64,000 nucleotides of DNA. It comes from Actinomadura rudentiformis. Lineage in GTDB: Bacteria; Actinomycetota; Actinomycetes; Streptosporangiales; Streptosporangiaceae. The stretch spans positions 62,001-126,000 of the forward strand of contig NZ_WBMT01000025.1 of assembly GCF_008923185.1 (NCBI RefSeq), read 5' to 3'. This document shows positions 24,578-33,563 of the stretch, in pieces. Each line of letters begins with the position of its first letter. Within the stretch, counting starts at the first letter, position 1. The translations under genes were made by a program, and so were the position numbers. The notes below the pieces were generated by a model. The model had not been told where the DNA came from, made no database searches, and worked only from the letters and a program-made list of their open reading frames with translations.

Positions 24578-25611
24578 ACACCTCCGCTTGCGGGCTGCCG
24601 GTTCTCAATGTGATCGCCGAAACTGCCGACGCCTGCTCGATCGTCCTGGGCGTGCCTGAGGAACTCCGCGGCCGGTTCACCTACCGGCCCGGGCAGTTCC
24701 TCACGGTGCGGATCCCCGATGGGGAAGGAGCCGGTGCGGCGCGCTGCTACTCGCTGTCGAGCGCACCCGGGGCCGATCCGACTCTCAGGATCACCGTCAA
24801 GAGGGTCAAGGGAGGGTATGGATCGAACTGGCTCTGCGACCACGTGCGCCCGGGGGACACCCTCGAGGTGCTGCCGCCCTCCGGGCGTTTCACCCCGGAC
24901 TCGCTCGAGGCCGACCTGCTCCTGTTCGCGGCGGGCAGCGGCATCACCCCGGTGATCTCCATCGTCAACGCGCTCCTGGCCGGGAGCGCCGGCAGCGCCG
25001 TGCTGTTCTACGCCAACCGCGACGAGGCGTCGGTGATCTTCGCGGGGGAGCTCCGGGATTTGGCGGCCTCGGCACCCGATCGCCTGCAGGTCGTTCATCT
25101 CCTTGAGAGCCTCCAGGGGCTGCCGACCGTCGCGTCGCTGGCGGCTCTCGCCGCACCCCACGCAGCCAGGGACGCCGCCTTCATCTGCGGCCCGGCGCCG
25201 TTCATGGACGCGGTCGGCGAGGCTCTGGGCTCGCTGGGCATGGGCAGGGAGAGGATCGTCATGGAACGTTTCCACTCGCTCTCCGGTGATCCCTTCGCCG
25301 CAGTGGAGAATATCCCGGAGGAGTCCGGGGCCGCGGACAGTGCCCAACTCAAGGTCGCTCTGAACGGCGATGAGCATCTGCTGGAGTGGCCTACAAAGAT
25401 CAGCTTGCTCGCTCTGCTACGGGCTCGCGGCCTGCAACCGCCGTTCTCCTGTGAGGAGGGGTTCTGCGGTGCCTGTGCCTGCCGTGTGCTTGCCGGGGAA
25501 ACGAAGATGCTGTGCAACGACGTCCTCGAGGACGAGGACCTGGAGGAGGGATTGGTTCTGAGCTGCCAGGCCCTCCCCATGTCCGACGAGGTCGAGGTGA
25601 CCTTCGACTAG
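24574..25611 (+). CDS. kshB: KshB-type ferredoxin reductase
   Basis: The 345-residue product has the FAD motif RCYSLSS, an NAD-binding region (LLLFAAGSGITPVISI), and a C-terminal plant-type [2Fe-2S] domain with CEEGFCGAC and a last Cys in LSCQA. This is the layout of KshB and HmpB-type reductases. It passes electrons from NADH to the KshA oxygenase. The start is GTG, overlapping the previous stop. Confidence 0.9.
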   Translation: MNTSACGLPVLNVIAETADACSIVLGVPEELRGRFTYRPGQFLTVRIPDGEGAGAARCYSLSSAPGADPTLRITVKRVKGGYGSNWLCDHVRPGDTLEVLPPSGRFTPDSLEADLLLFAAGSGITPVISIVNALLAGSAGSAVLFYANRDEASVIFAGELRDLAASAPDRLQVVHLLESLQGLPTVASLAALAAPHAARDAAFICGPAPFMDAVGEALGSLGMGRERIVMERFHSLSGDPFAAVENIPEESGAADSAQLKVALNGDEHLLEWPTKISLLALLRARGLQPPFSCEEGFCGACACRVLAGETKMLCNDVLEDEDLEEGLVLSCQALPMSDEVEVTFD

Positions 25612-25635
25612 CGTCGACCGGGAAGGGTCGCACAG

Positions 25636-25650
25636 TCCCGCTGAGCGGGT
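25636..25650. promoter_or_regulatory. Palindromic activator-type site upstream of hsaG-hsaF
   Basis: TCCCGCTGAGCGGGT is a near-perfect copy. AACAGT (25681-25686) lies exactly 30 nt downstream, followed by seven bases and then the hsaG ATG, so the transcript should be leaderless or nearly so. Confidence 0.62.
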
Positions 25651-25693
25651 CATCCGCTTCTGCGCCCATGAGCCGGCTGCAACAGTTCACGCC

Positions 25694-26611
25694 ATGGGAG
25701 CTGAAAAGGTGATGGCCGCGATCGTCGGTCCCGGGAACATCGGCACGGACCTCTTGGAGAAACTGCGGCGGAGCTCTGTGATCGATGTCGGATACGTGGT
25801 CGGCGTGGTGGAATCGGACGGTCTGGCCCGCGCCAGGTCTCGCGGCGTCAGCGCCTCGGCTGAAGGCATCGACTGGCTGCTGCGTCAAGATCATCCGCCG
25901 GAGCTCGTGTTCGAGGCGACGTCGGCCAGAGCGCACGTGGAGAACGCGCCGCGCTATGCCGAAGCCGGGATCCAGGCCGTCGACCTGACCCCCGCACATC
26001 TCGGGCCCATGGTGTCACCGCCGGTCAACGGCGCCGAACATCTGGACTCGCCGAACCTATCCATGATCACCTGCGGCGGACAGGCGACGATCCCGATCGT
26101 GCACGCGGTATCGCGGGTGACGCCGGTCGACTACGCCGAGATCGTCGCTTCGGTCGCCTCACGCGGTGCGGGCCCGGGCACGAGGGCGAACATCGACGAG
26201 TTCACCGAGACCACCGCGCGTGCCGTGGAGGCGGTCGGCGGGGCCCGCAAGGGCAAGGCGATCATCATTCTCAACCCTGTCGAACCACCGATGATCATGC
26301 GCGACACGGTGTACTGCTCGATCGGCGCGGACGCCGACCACGAGGCGGTCAGTGCCTCCATCCAGGCAATGGTCACTGAGGTGCAGCAGTACGTTCCCGG
26401 CTACACGCTGCGTGCCGAGCCGCAGTTTGACGAGGTTCGCTCAGAATGGAACGGGCTCGGACGGGTCGCGGTGTTCCTGGAGGTCCGGGGTAACGGCGAC
26501 TACCTGCCGCCTTGGGCGGGCAACCTCGACATCATGACGGCCGCCGCCGCGCGGGTCGGCGAACTGATCGCCGCGGCCAAGCTGGCGCAAAAGGCCGGAG
26601 TACGGGCATGA
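25694..26611 (+). CDS. hsaG: Acylating acetaldehyde/propanal dehydrogenase
   Basis: This 305-residue protein has the NAD motif AAIVGPGNIGTDLL and the catalytic Cys127 in ITCGGQAT. It turns the aldehyde released by HsaF into propionyl-CoA (or acetyl-CoA), finishing breakdown of the A/B-ring fragment 2-hydroxy-hexa-2,4-dienoate. The ATG at 25694 has no ribosome site, but the predicted -10 element places the transcript start beside it. A GTG at 25709, with GGAG before it, is the alternative start. The stop overlaps the hsaF start. Confidence 0.92.
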   Translation: MGAEKVMAAIVGPGNIGTDLLEKLRRSSVIDVGYVVGVVESDGLARARSRGVSASAEGIDWLLRQDHPPELVFEATSARAHVENAPRYAEAGIQAVDLTPAHLGPMVSPPVNGAEHLDSPNLSMITCGGQATIPIVHAVSRVTPVDYAEIVASVASRGAGPGTRANIDEFTETTARAVEAVGGARKGKAIIILNPVEPPMIMRDTVYCSIGADADHEAVSASIQAMVTEVQQYVPGYTLRAEPQFDEVRSEWNGLGRVAVFLEVRGNGDYLPPWAGNLDIMTAAAARVGELIAAAKLAQKAGVRA

Positions 26612-27642
26612 ACCGGCCGGAACTCCGCCACGACGTGCGGATCATCGACACCACGCTGCGCGACGGCAGCCATGCCATGGCGCACCGGTTCACCGAGGAC
26701 GAGGTGCGGCAGACCGTCCGTGCGCTCGACCGGGCCGGCATCGAGGTCATCGAAGTCGCCCATGGCGACGGCATCGGCGGCTCGTCGTTCAACTACGGCT
26801 TCTCCGCCACCGATGAGATGACCCTCATCGCGGCCGCCCGCGATGAGACGAAGCAGGCTCGCATCGCCGTTCTGCTGGTCCCCGGTATCGGCACCGTCGA
26901 GGACCTTCGCCGCGCCCGCGACGCCGGCGCCGACATGGTGAGGGTCGCGACCCACTGCACCGAGGCCGACGTCTCACCGCAGCACTTCGCAGCGGCCCGC
27001 GAGCTTGGCATGGAGACGGTCGGCTTCCTCATGATGGCCCATCGCACCTCGCCCGAGGAGCTGGCGAAGCAGGCCCGGATCATGGTCGATGCGGGATGCC
27101 AGTGCCCCTATGTCACCGATTCGGCGGGTGCGCTCCTCATGCATGAGGCCAAGGCCCGGTTCGAGGCTCTCGTCGCCGAGGTCGGAGATGAGGCATGGGT
27201 CGGCTACCACGGGCATCAGAATCTGAGCCTCGGCGTCGCCAACTCGGTGATCGCGCACGAAGCGGGCGTCAGGTCGATCGACGGATCGCTGTGCGCGCTG
27301 GGCGCGGGGGCGGGGAACTCGCCCACCGAGGTACTGGCCGCGGTGTTCGACCGTCTGGGCGTCAGCACTGGTCTGGACGTCTCCGCACTGCTCGACGCCG
27401 CCGAGGAAGTCGTCCGTCCCTACCTGCCGCGGTGGCCCAAGATGGACCGCAACGCCATCGTTCAGGGTTGGGCCGGGGTGTACTCCTCTTTCCTGCTCCA
27501 CGCCGAGCGGGCGGCCGAGCGCTACAAGGTCCCGGCACACGAGATCCTGCGCCGTTGCGGCGAACTCGGCTTCGTCGGCGGCCAGGAAGACATGATCATC
27601 GACGTAGCCCTCGGCCTGGTGGCCGAACGTGACGGTTCTTAG
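26608..27642 (+). CDS. hsaF: 4-hydroxy-2-oxovalerate/oxohexanoate aldolase
   Basis: This 344-residue DRE-TIM aldolase has RIIDTTLRDGSHAMAH at the N-terminus and YHGHQNLSLGVAN in the middle. It cleaves 4-hydroxy-2-oxohexanoate to pyruvate and propanal, and channels the aldehyde to HsaG. The ATG is preceded by GGAG and overlaps the hsaG stop. Its last four bases overlap the tail of the convergent IclR gene. Confidence 0.92.
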   Translation: MNRPELRHDVRIIDTTLRDGSHAMAHRFTEDEVRQTVRALDRAGIEVIEVAHGDGIGGSSFNYGFSATDEMTLIAAARDETKQARIAVLLVPGIGTVEDLRRARDAGADMVRVATHCTEADVSPQHFAAARELGMETVGFLMMAHRTSPEELAKQARIMVDAGCQCPYVTDSAGALLMHEAKARFEALVAEVGDEAWVGYHGHQNLSLGVANSVIAHEAGVRSIDGSLCALGAGAGNSPTEVLAAVFDRLGVSTGLDVSALLDAAEEVVRPYLPRWPKMDRNAIVQGWAGVYSSFLLHAERAAERYKVPAHEILRRCGELGFVGGQEDMIIDVALGLVAERDGS

Positions 27643-28490
27643 AGCCAATCGGTCATGCGCGGCCAGGTTGCCCAGGCGTCCAGGACGCCGGGCGGCCAGG
27701 CGCCGCCTGCTCCGGGTCGGGCCCCGCGGAACGACGGGACGGGCGTTCCGGCGTTCGCGGCTCGCCAGATCCGCTGCGCCGCCTGCTGGACCATGGATGT
27801 CAGCTGGGTGAAGTTGAGCTGGCGCACCGGCCCGCAGACCGACAACGCGGCCACCGCTGGACCGGGCCCTCGCACCGCCGCGGCTACGCAGCCGACGCCG
27901 CGCACAGCCTCTTCTCGGTCGAAGGCGACACCATGTTCGCGCACTCTCTGCAACTCCCGGACGAACTGGACCGGATTCGTGATCGTGAACCGCGTGCGTG
28001 CGGCCAAGCCGTTCTCGATGACCTTCTGCACCGTCTCGTCGTCGGCATAGGCGAGCATCGCCTTGCCCACCCCGGTGCAATAGGCGGGGGCACGCCCACC
28101 GATCCGGGAGGGCAGCTCGGCCGCCGACGGGCCGCCCAGTTTCTCCAGGTAGACGATCTCGACGCCGTCCAGGACGGCGAGGTGCACGGTGTGCCTGCTG
28201 GTCGTGCCCAGGCGTTGCATCAGTGGCAGGGCGGCCTCACGCAGCGTGTCCTGCTGGAGTACGAGGGAGCCGAGCTCCAATATCCGGATGCCGAGCCGGT
28301 AGTCGTTGCCCTCCCGAGTGAGCCATCGGACCGCCACCAGACGCTCCAGGATCCGGTGCACCGAGGAACGTGGAAGTCCGCTGCGGCGGACGATCTGCGC
28401 GAGGGAAAGCCGGGCGGAACCATCGAAGCTGTCCAGCACCAGCACGAGTCTATCGATCATGGAAACAGGAGCGGCTTCACTGTCGTGCAT
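27639..28490 (-). CDS. IclR-family regulator, candidate for the shared palindrome
   Basis: This 283-residue protein has the winged helix SMIDRLVLVLDSFDG...SLAQIVRRSGLPRSSVHRILERLVAVRWL and the effector domain RIGGRAPAYCTGVGKAMLAYA. It resembles the IclR at 15975. A copy of the recurring palindrome (28500-28514) lies nine bases before its start, which fits self-repression by a protein that activates the other direction. No clear ribosome site is seen at 28490; an ATG at 28460 is an alternative start. Confidence 0.85.
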   Translation of the reverse strand: MHDSEAAPVSMIDRLVLVLDSFDGSARLSLAQIVRRSGLPRSSVHRILERLVAVRWLTREGNDYRLGIRILELGSLVLQQDTLREAALPLMQRLGTTSRHTVHLAVLDGVEIVYLEKLGGPSAAELPSRIGGRAPAYCTGVGKAMLAYADDETVQKVIENGLAARTRFTITNPVQFVRELQRVREHGVAFDREEAVRGVGCVAAAVRGPGPAVAALSVCGPVRQLNFTQLTSMVQQAAQRIWRAANAGTPVPSFRGARPGAGGAWPPGVLDAWATWPRMTDWL

Positions 28491-28499
28491 GGTGATTCG

Positions 28500-28514
28500 T
28501 CCTACTCATCGGGA
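28500..28514. promoter_or_regulatory. Palindromic activator-type site, iclR/HsaA-like divergent promoter
   Basis: TCCTACTCATCGGGA is a weaker copy. TACACT (28545-28550) lies exactly 30 nt downstream on the plus strand, towards the HsaA-like gene. No matching hexamer is found at that distance towards iclR, whose start is next to the site. Confidence 0.58.
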
Positions 28515-28579
28515 GATTCCCGGCCGAAGGGAGGTGATCTAGCCTACACTCGCACGCCGCCGGGCTAAGGAGACGCAGG

Positions 28580-29746
28580 ATGGACGATCGGACTCGGGAA
28601 AAGGCTGGTGGGATCCTTCCCACTCTGCGGGACAAGGCCGCGCAAGCCGATCGCGACAGGGAGATCTCCCAGACGTCGGTCGAGCAGCTCGCCGAGGCCG
28701 GGGCGTTCCGGATGCTGGTGCCGCGGCGGTTCGGCGGTTCGGAATCGGATCTGATCGCCTTCGTCGAGACCATCCGCGACATCTCCGGTGCCTGCGGGTC
28801 GACCGGATGGCTTGTGAGCTGGTTCGGCGTGCACTCATGGCATCTGAGCCTGTTCCCGGTCAAAGCTCAGGACGAGGTCTGGGAGACGGGACCGGATGCA
28901 CTGGTGACGGCCGCCTACGCCGCCACCGGACACGTCGTCGAGGTGCGCGGTGGGTTCCGCATCCAGGGACGATGGAGCTGGGCCACCGGCTGTCGCCACG
29001 CCGGCTGGGCGCTGCTCGGCGGAATGATCTCTACGCCCGATGGGGCGCCGGCCGATCTCGTCACCTTCCTGGTGCCCATGACGGATCTGCGCGTCGAGGC
29101 CAACTGGGACACTGTTGGGCTGCGTGGCATCGGCAGCCACGATCTCGTTGCGGACGACGTCTACGTGCCCGCGCACCGTTCGCTCAGTTTCGCGCCGTGC
29201 TTGGACGGAACCGCTCCGGGCCTGGAGGCCAACCCCGGCGTCCTGTACCGGGTGCCGCTGCCCTCGGTTTTCGCCGCCGCGACGGCGGCACCGGTGATCG
29301 GCATGGCGGAGGGCGCGTACGCCGCCCTGGTCGGCTGGTTGCGGACCAGGCTCGGCATGGCCTGGAGCGGGTTGACGACCGGCAGCGACGACTTCAGCAA
29401 CGCTCACATCGGCGGAGCCGCAGCCGACCTGGACGCGTCCTGGCTCCAGATCGTCCGCGATCTGCGGGAATTGACGCGCCACGCCGAGAAGGACGAACCG
29501 ATTCCTTGGGCCCTGCGCCGCAGGATCCGGCGCGACCAGGTGGTGGCGACCCGCCGTGCTGCCGACGCCGTGGACCGGCTGTTCGAGCACTCCGGAGGTG
29601 AGATGGTGCGCATGGGCCATCCCATCGAGCAGGCTTGGCGCAACATTCACACCGTCCAGGCCTTCGGGATGAACGACCTCGACCGGACCCTGGCGATGTA
29701 CGGGGCGGGGGAGCTGAACGTCGGTGCCCACCCTCCCATGGTGTGA
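28580..29746 (+). CDS. HsaA-like flavin-dependent monooxygenase (paralogue 2)
   Basis: The 388-residue product is of the HpaH/HsaA group, with CGSTGWLVSWFGVHSWHLSLFP, WSWATGCRHAGWALLGG and WDTVGLRGIGSHDLVADDVYVPAH. In these segments it is nearer to mycobacterial HsaA (WNWSSGCDHASW) than the other two copies are. AAGGAG precedes the ATG. It is a single-gene unit under the shared palindrome. It needs reduced flavin, probably from HsaB. Whether it is the true 3-HSA hydroxylase or a specialised one is open. Confidence 0.82.
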   Translation: MDDRTREKAGGILPTLRDKAAQADRDREISQTSVEQLAEAGAFRMLVPRRFGGSESDLIAFVETIRDISGACGSTGWLVSWFGVHSWHLSLFPVKAQDEVWETGPDALVTAAYAATGHVVEVRGGFRIQGRWSWATGCRHAGWALLGGMISTPDGAPADLVTFLVPMTDLRVEANWDTVGLRGIGSHDLVADDVYVPAHRSLSFAPCLDGTAPGLEANPGVLYRVPLPSVFAAATAAPVIGMAEGAYAALVGWLRTRLGMAWSGLTTGSDDFSNAHIGGAAADLDASWLQIVRDLRELTRHAEKDEPIPWALRRRIRRDQVVATRRAADAVDRLFEHSGGEMVRMGHPIEQAWRNIHTVQAFGMNDLDRTLAMYGAGELNVGAHPPMV

Positions 29747-29753
29747 GCCGCGC

Positions 29754-30575
29754 TCAGTCGCCGTACAGCGCATGGCCCGCAGCGATGACCGTGTGACCTT
29801 CCTTCGCGACGGTGAAGTCGGCGGCGGTGCCGGAAGTCTTGGCTCGCAGCTCCAGTGTGTCGCCGGGCAGGACGGGCGCGGTGAATCTACCCTTCAGCTT
29901 CCGCAGGTCCGCGGGGTGGGCGCCGAGCGCGCGGGCGAGGCCCAACGCGGACGTCGCCAGGGTGCACAAACCATGCAAGATGGGGCGGGGCTGCCCGATC
30001 GCCCGCGCGGCGGCCGGGTCGATGTGGATCGCGTGGCGATCGCCGCAGAGCCGGTAGAGCGCCGCCTGCTCGGGAAAGGTCGCCAACGCCACGGTCAGCT
30101 CGTCGCCCTCGGCCGCGGTGGGCGAGGCGGCGGGTCCGCGATCGCCACCGAAGTCGCCGCGCCCCGGTGCGAAGATCGACCAGCGGGCCATGAAGCAACG
30201 GCTCTCGACGCGCACGTCGAAGACGGCGGCGGAGCCCTTGTCCCACACCGCCTCCACCTCGGCGGTCATGGTGAGCTCGCCGCGCGCCGGCAGCGGCTCG
30301 AGCACCTCCAGCCGCTGCGCGCCGTGCAGCGCCAGGCCGGGCTCGAACGCGCGCAGCGCTCCGAGCGCGTCGGGCGCCCACTGGGCGAGTGTGAGAGCGA
30401 AGGTCGGGAGCGGGCGGAGCCGTGCCTCGAAGACGAGATCGAGCTCGTCGGCTCTCGCTCCGACGGCGAGCGCGTAGAGGATCGCGTCGCGCTCGGTCCA
30501 GGCGACCGAGCGCCGGCCGAGAGGATGGCCGATCCACTCGCCGGCCGGACGGTCGGTGTTCACCATTCCGGTCAT
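29754..30575 (-). CDS. MaoC-like (MFE-2 type) enoyl-CoA hydratase
   Basis: This 273-residue protein has the two-part hot-dog layout of hydratase 2. The catalytic segment is YRLCGDRHAIHIDPAAARAIGQPRPILHGLCTLA, where the common Asn-Pro is His-Ala but Asp and His are kept. Its start overlaps the stop of the thiolase gene (ATGA), so the pair probably carries out successive hydration and thiolysis. It ends seven bases from the convergent HsaA-like gene. Confidence 0.85.
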   Translation of the reverse strand: MTGMVNTDRPAGEWIGHPLGRRSVAWTERDAILYALAVGARADELDLVFEARLRPLPTFALTLAQWAPDALGALRAFEPGLALHGAQRLEVLEPLPARGELTMTAEVEAVWDKGSAAVFDVRVESRCFMARWSIFAPGRGDFGGDRGPAASPTAAEGDELTVALATFPEQAALYRLCGDRHAIHIDPAAARAIGQPRPILHGLCTLATSALGLARALGAHPADLRKLKGRFTAPVLPGDTLELRAKTSGTAADFTVAKEGHTVIAAGHALYGD

Positions 30576-31792
30576 GACAGGCGTTCGATGACGAGGGCCA
30601 TACCCTGGCCGCCTGCGGCGCACATGGTCACGGCGCCGAAACGGCCGTCGCGACGGCGGAGTCCGTTGATCAGGGTGGTGGTGAGCCGTGCTCCGGTCTG
30701 CCCGAAGGGATGGCCGAGCGCGATCGCTCCGCCGTGCACGTTCACGCGATCGAGGGCGAGTCCCAGATCGTCGCAGACCGGGAGCACCTGAGCCGCGAAC
30801 GCCTCGTTGATCTCCACTAGATCGAGATCGGCCACGGTCAGCCGCGCCCGGGAGAGCGCTTGAGCCATGGCTTCGGAGGGCCCGAGCCCCATGATCTCGG
30901 GAGAGAGGGCCGACACGCCGGTGGAGACGATCCTGGCCAGAGGCTGGATGCCCAGGTCGTGTGCCCTCCTGTCCGACATGATCACCAGAGCGGCGGCGCC
31001 GTCGTTGAGGGGGCAGCAGTTGGCCGCCGTGACGGTGCCGTCCGGCCGGAAGACGGGGGAGAGGCGGGCGACCGACTCAAGGGTCACGCCCGGGCGCGGG
31101 CAGTCGTCATGGGTGACGACTGTTCCGTCCGGAAGGGTGACGGGCGTGATGTCGACTTCGAAGAACCCGTCGGCGAGGGCTTTCTCCGCGAGGTTCTGGC
31201 TGCGCACGCCGAACTCGTCCTGCCGGGCGCGGCTGATGCTGCGCAGTTGGGCGACGTTCTCGGCGGTCTGGCCCATGGCGATGTAGGGGTCAGGCAGTTC
31301 ACCGGCGGTTCGAGGGTCGGTCCAGGGCTCCGCGCCCGCGGCGGACCTGGCCCTCGTCCGCTCCTCCGCGGCGGCGTAACGCGGGTTGCGGGTGCCATCG
31401 AGGCCGTCGGACTTGCCAAGGCCGTACCGGGAAACGCATTCCACTCCGGCGGAGACGAAGACATCACCCTCGCCTGATCGGATCGCGTGAAAGGCCATCC
31501 GGGTGGTCTGGACGCTCGACGCGCAGTACCGCTGCGACACGGTCCCCGGCACTCCGTCGAGCCCCAGACCGATGGCGACCTGGCGGGCGAGACCGTAACC
31601 CTGTTCCCCGGCGGGCTGGGCGCAGCCCACCATGAGGTCGTCGATGGTGCTCGGATCGAGGTCGGGAACCTGCTTCAGCGTGGCCGTGACGATCTGGCGG
31701 AGCAGATCATCGGCACGCACGTCCTTCAGAGAGCCTTTGTGCGCTCGACCGATCGGCGAGCGCGCCATCGCGACGATGACTGCTTCGGGCAT
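30572..31792 (-). CDS. Thiolase (FadA5/FadA6-like)
   Basis: This 406-residue thiolase has the nucleophilic Cys90 (SQRYCASS), the GHPFGQTGAR His segment and the second Cys in CAAGGQG. GGAGG precedes the ATG. It follows the FadD3-type ligase gene, with a KstR2-type palindrome between them, and is followed by a MaoC hydratase. By context it should cleave a 3-ketoacyl-CoA of HIP or side-chain degradation. FadA5 and FadA6 cannot be separated here. Confidence 0.9.
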   Translation of the reverse strand: MPEAVIVAMARSPIGRAHKGSLKDVRADDLLRQIVTATLKQVPDLDPSTIDDLMVGCAQPAGEQGYGLARQVAIGLGLDGVPGTVSQRYCASSVQTTRMAFHAIRSGEGDVFVSAGVECVSRYGLGKSDGLDGTRNPRYAAAEERTRARSAAGAEPWTDPRTAGELPDPYIAMGQTAENVAQLRSISRARQDEFGVRSQNLAEKALADGFFEVDITPVTLPDGTVVTHDDCPRPGVTLESVARLSPVFRPDGTVTAANCCPLNDGAAALVIMSDRRAHDLGIQPLARIVSTGVSALSPEIMGLGPSEAMAQALSRARLTVADLDLVEINEAFAAQVLPVCDDLGLALDRVNVHGGAIALGHPFGQTGARLTTTLINGLRRRDGRFGAVTMCAAGGQGMALVIERLS

Positions 31793-31808
31793 GGGGACCT
31801 CCGTTACC

Positions 31809-31828
31809 TATCAAACATTTGTTAGTCA
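31809..31828. promoter_or_regulatory. KstR2-type operator upstream of the thiolase gene
   Basis: This matches the perfect palindrome at 47523 at 16 of 20 positions, with the core TCAAACATTTGTTAG. It overlaps the stop of the ligase gene and the leader of the thiolase gene. Confidence 0.6.
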
Positions 31829-33462
31829 ATCTTTGGCGGTCCGGGAGCCGGTTCGGCCGCGCTCAACTCCCGCTTGACGATCTTGCCGCTGGCGTTGCGG
31901 GGCAGCGAGACCACCAGCGTCAGCTCGTGGGGGACCTTGAAGTTCGCCAGCCGCGCCCGGCAGTGAGCGATCAGCTCCGCCGGGTCCGGCGAGGCGCCCG
32001 GGACGGGCACGACGAAGGCGTGAGCGGCCGAGCCGAGCCGTGGATCCGGCCGGGCCACGACGGCGGCCTCGGAGACGTCCGGGTGGGCGGCGAGGACGTT
32101 CTCGACCTCGGCCGGGTAGACGTTGAACCCGCCGACGGTGAACATGTCCTTCAGCCGATCGGTGATCTTCAGGCACCCGTGGTCGTCCAGGCGCCCGATG
32201 TCGCCGGTGTGCAGCCAGCCGTTGGCGTCGATGGCCTCGCGGGTGGCGGTCTCGTCCTCGAAGTAGCCGAGCATGACGTTCCTGCCCCGCACGAGGATCT
32301 CGCCGTCCGCGCCGACCGGCGCCTCCGCGCCGCTCGTGGTGTCGACGAGGCGCAGTTCGATCCCCGGGACGGGCGGACCGGTGGTCTCGGCAATGTGGTG
32401 GGGATCCTCGCCGATGCGGGACCGACTCACCATGATGCACTCGGTAAGGCCATAAGCCTGTGCCACTTCGGTGAATCCGAGTTCGTCGCGCATCCGGCTG
32501 AACAGGGACTCCGGCACTGTCGCGGCGCCGGCGGTGGCGAACCGCAAGGACGACAGGTCGTAGGCGGTCCTGCGCGGATGCTCAAGCAGGGTGAGGAAGA
32601 GCGCCGGGGCCCCGGGCATGACTGAGATCCGCTCTCGTTCCACGAGCGCCAGGAGCGCCTCGGCATCGAGCGTCGCGACGGGGTAGACGGTCGCGCCGGC
32701 CCCGAGTGCGGCGATGATCCCCGCCTTGTAGCCGAAGCCGTGGAAGAACGGGTTGACGATCGCGTACCGATCCCGGCTGGTCAGCCGTGCCCCCGTCGCC
32801 CAGATGCGTGCCACGTCGACCGTCTGCCGGTGCGCGCTCATGACGCCCTTCGGCCGTCCGGTCGTGCCCGAGGTGAACAGGACGTCGCAGAGATCATCCT
32901 CTTGGACGGCTGCGGCCACCGCCCTGGCCTCCTCGGCGGGGACCTCCCCGGAACGTTCGAGGAAGCGTGACCAGCTCAGCGTTCCTGGTGAGTGCGGCTC
33001 CCCGCTGCCGGGCACGTCGACAAGGGTGCGAAGGAACGGCAGGCCGGGCAGGGGCCCGCTCCCCGCCGCGCCAGGCGCGGCGGCCGCGCGCAGCAATCCG
33101 AGGTAGTCGGTGCCAAGGAAACCGTTCGAGGTGACAAGCGTCGTGGCGCGCGACCGGGCCAGAATGGCCGCGGCCTCCTGGCCCCGGTAGCGGGTATTCA
33201 GCGGGACGAGCGCGGCACCCGCTGAGAGTGCTCCCAGCGCGGCCACGATGTACTCCGCCCTGTTGGGCATCCAGAGGGCGACCCGATCGCCGGGGCGCGT
33301 GCCGCATGCGCGGAAGGCCCGGGCCGCCTGCTCCGCGAGCGCGGCGAGCTCGCGGTAGCTCAGCTCGGTCTCTCCGTCGACGACGGCCCGATGGGCTCCG
33401 AAGCGCAGGTCGGCGCCGCGTAGCAGACCGGGGACGGTCGTCGCGCGTTCGAAGGTGCTCAA
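31822..33462 (-). CDS. fadD3: Acyl-CoA synthetase, FadD3-like (HIP-CoA ligase)
   Basis: The 546-residue AMP-forming ligase has FTSGTTGRPKGVMSAHR, YGLTECIMVSRSR, WLHTGDIGRLDDHGCLKITDRLKDMF and the C-terminal LPRNASGKIVKREL. It lies beside kstR2 and ipdAB, as fadD3 does in mycobacteria and rhodococci, where it activates HIP, the C/D-ring remnant. The name rests on motifs plus this context. It is divergent from kstR2 across one operator. Confidence 0.82.
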   Translation of the reverse strand: MSTFERATTVPGLLRGADLRFGAHRAVVDGETELSYRELAALAEQAARAFRACGTRPGDRVALWMPNRAEYIVAALGALSAGAALVPLNTRYRGQEAAAILARSRATTLVTSNGFLGTDYLGLLRAAAAPGAAGSGPLPGLPFLRTLVDVPGSGEPHSPGTLSWSRFLERSGEVPAEEARAVAAAVQEDDLCDVLFTSGTTGRPKGVMSAHRQTVDVARIWATGARLTSRDRYAIVNPFFHGFGYKAGIIAALGAGATVYPVATLDAEALLALVERERISVMPGAPALFLTLLEHPRRTAYDLSSLRFATAGAATVPESLFSRMRDELGFTEVAQAYGLTECIMVSRSRIGEDPHHIAETTGPPVPGIELRLVDTTSGAEAPVGADGEILVRGRNVMLGYFEDETATREAIDANGWLHTGDIGRLDDHGCLKITDRLKDMFTVGGFNVYPAEVENVLAAHPDVSEAAVVARPDPRLGSAAHAFVVPVPGASPDPAELIAHCRARLANFKVPHELTLVVSLPRNASGKIVKRELSAAEPAPGPPKID

Positions 33463-33478
33463 TGACGCTCCTCGCCAT

Positions 33479-33498
33479 GACCAAATGTTTGTTCGGTA
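33479..33498. promoter_or_regulatory. KstR2-type operator, fadD3/kstR2 divergent promoter
   Basis: GACCAAATGTTTGTTCGGTA matches the palindrome at 47523 at 16 of 20 positions when read on the minus strand. It lies 16 bases before the ligase start and 65 before the regulator start, as expected for repression of both. Confidence 0.6.
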
Positions 33499-33563
33499 CC
33501 ATGAGGACGCGTCGGATACGGCGGCGGTGATGGGGCAGGGCGTCCTGCGGTGAGGGGGAGCAG

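Noticed and set aside
28451..28499. A -10 hexamer 30 nt from the 28500 site towards iclR
   Set aside because: The bases at that distance (CCTGTT) do not fit the TAnnnT pattern seen elsewhere, and they lie inside the iclR coding region.
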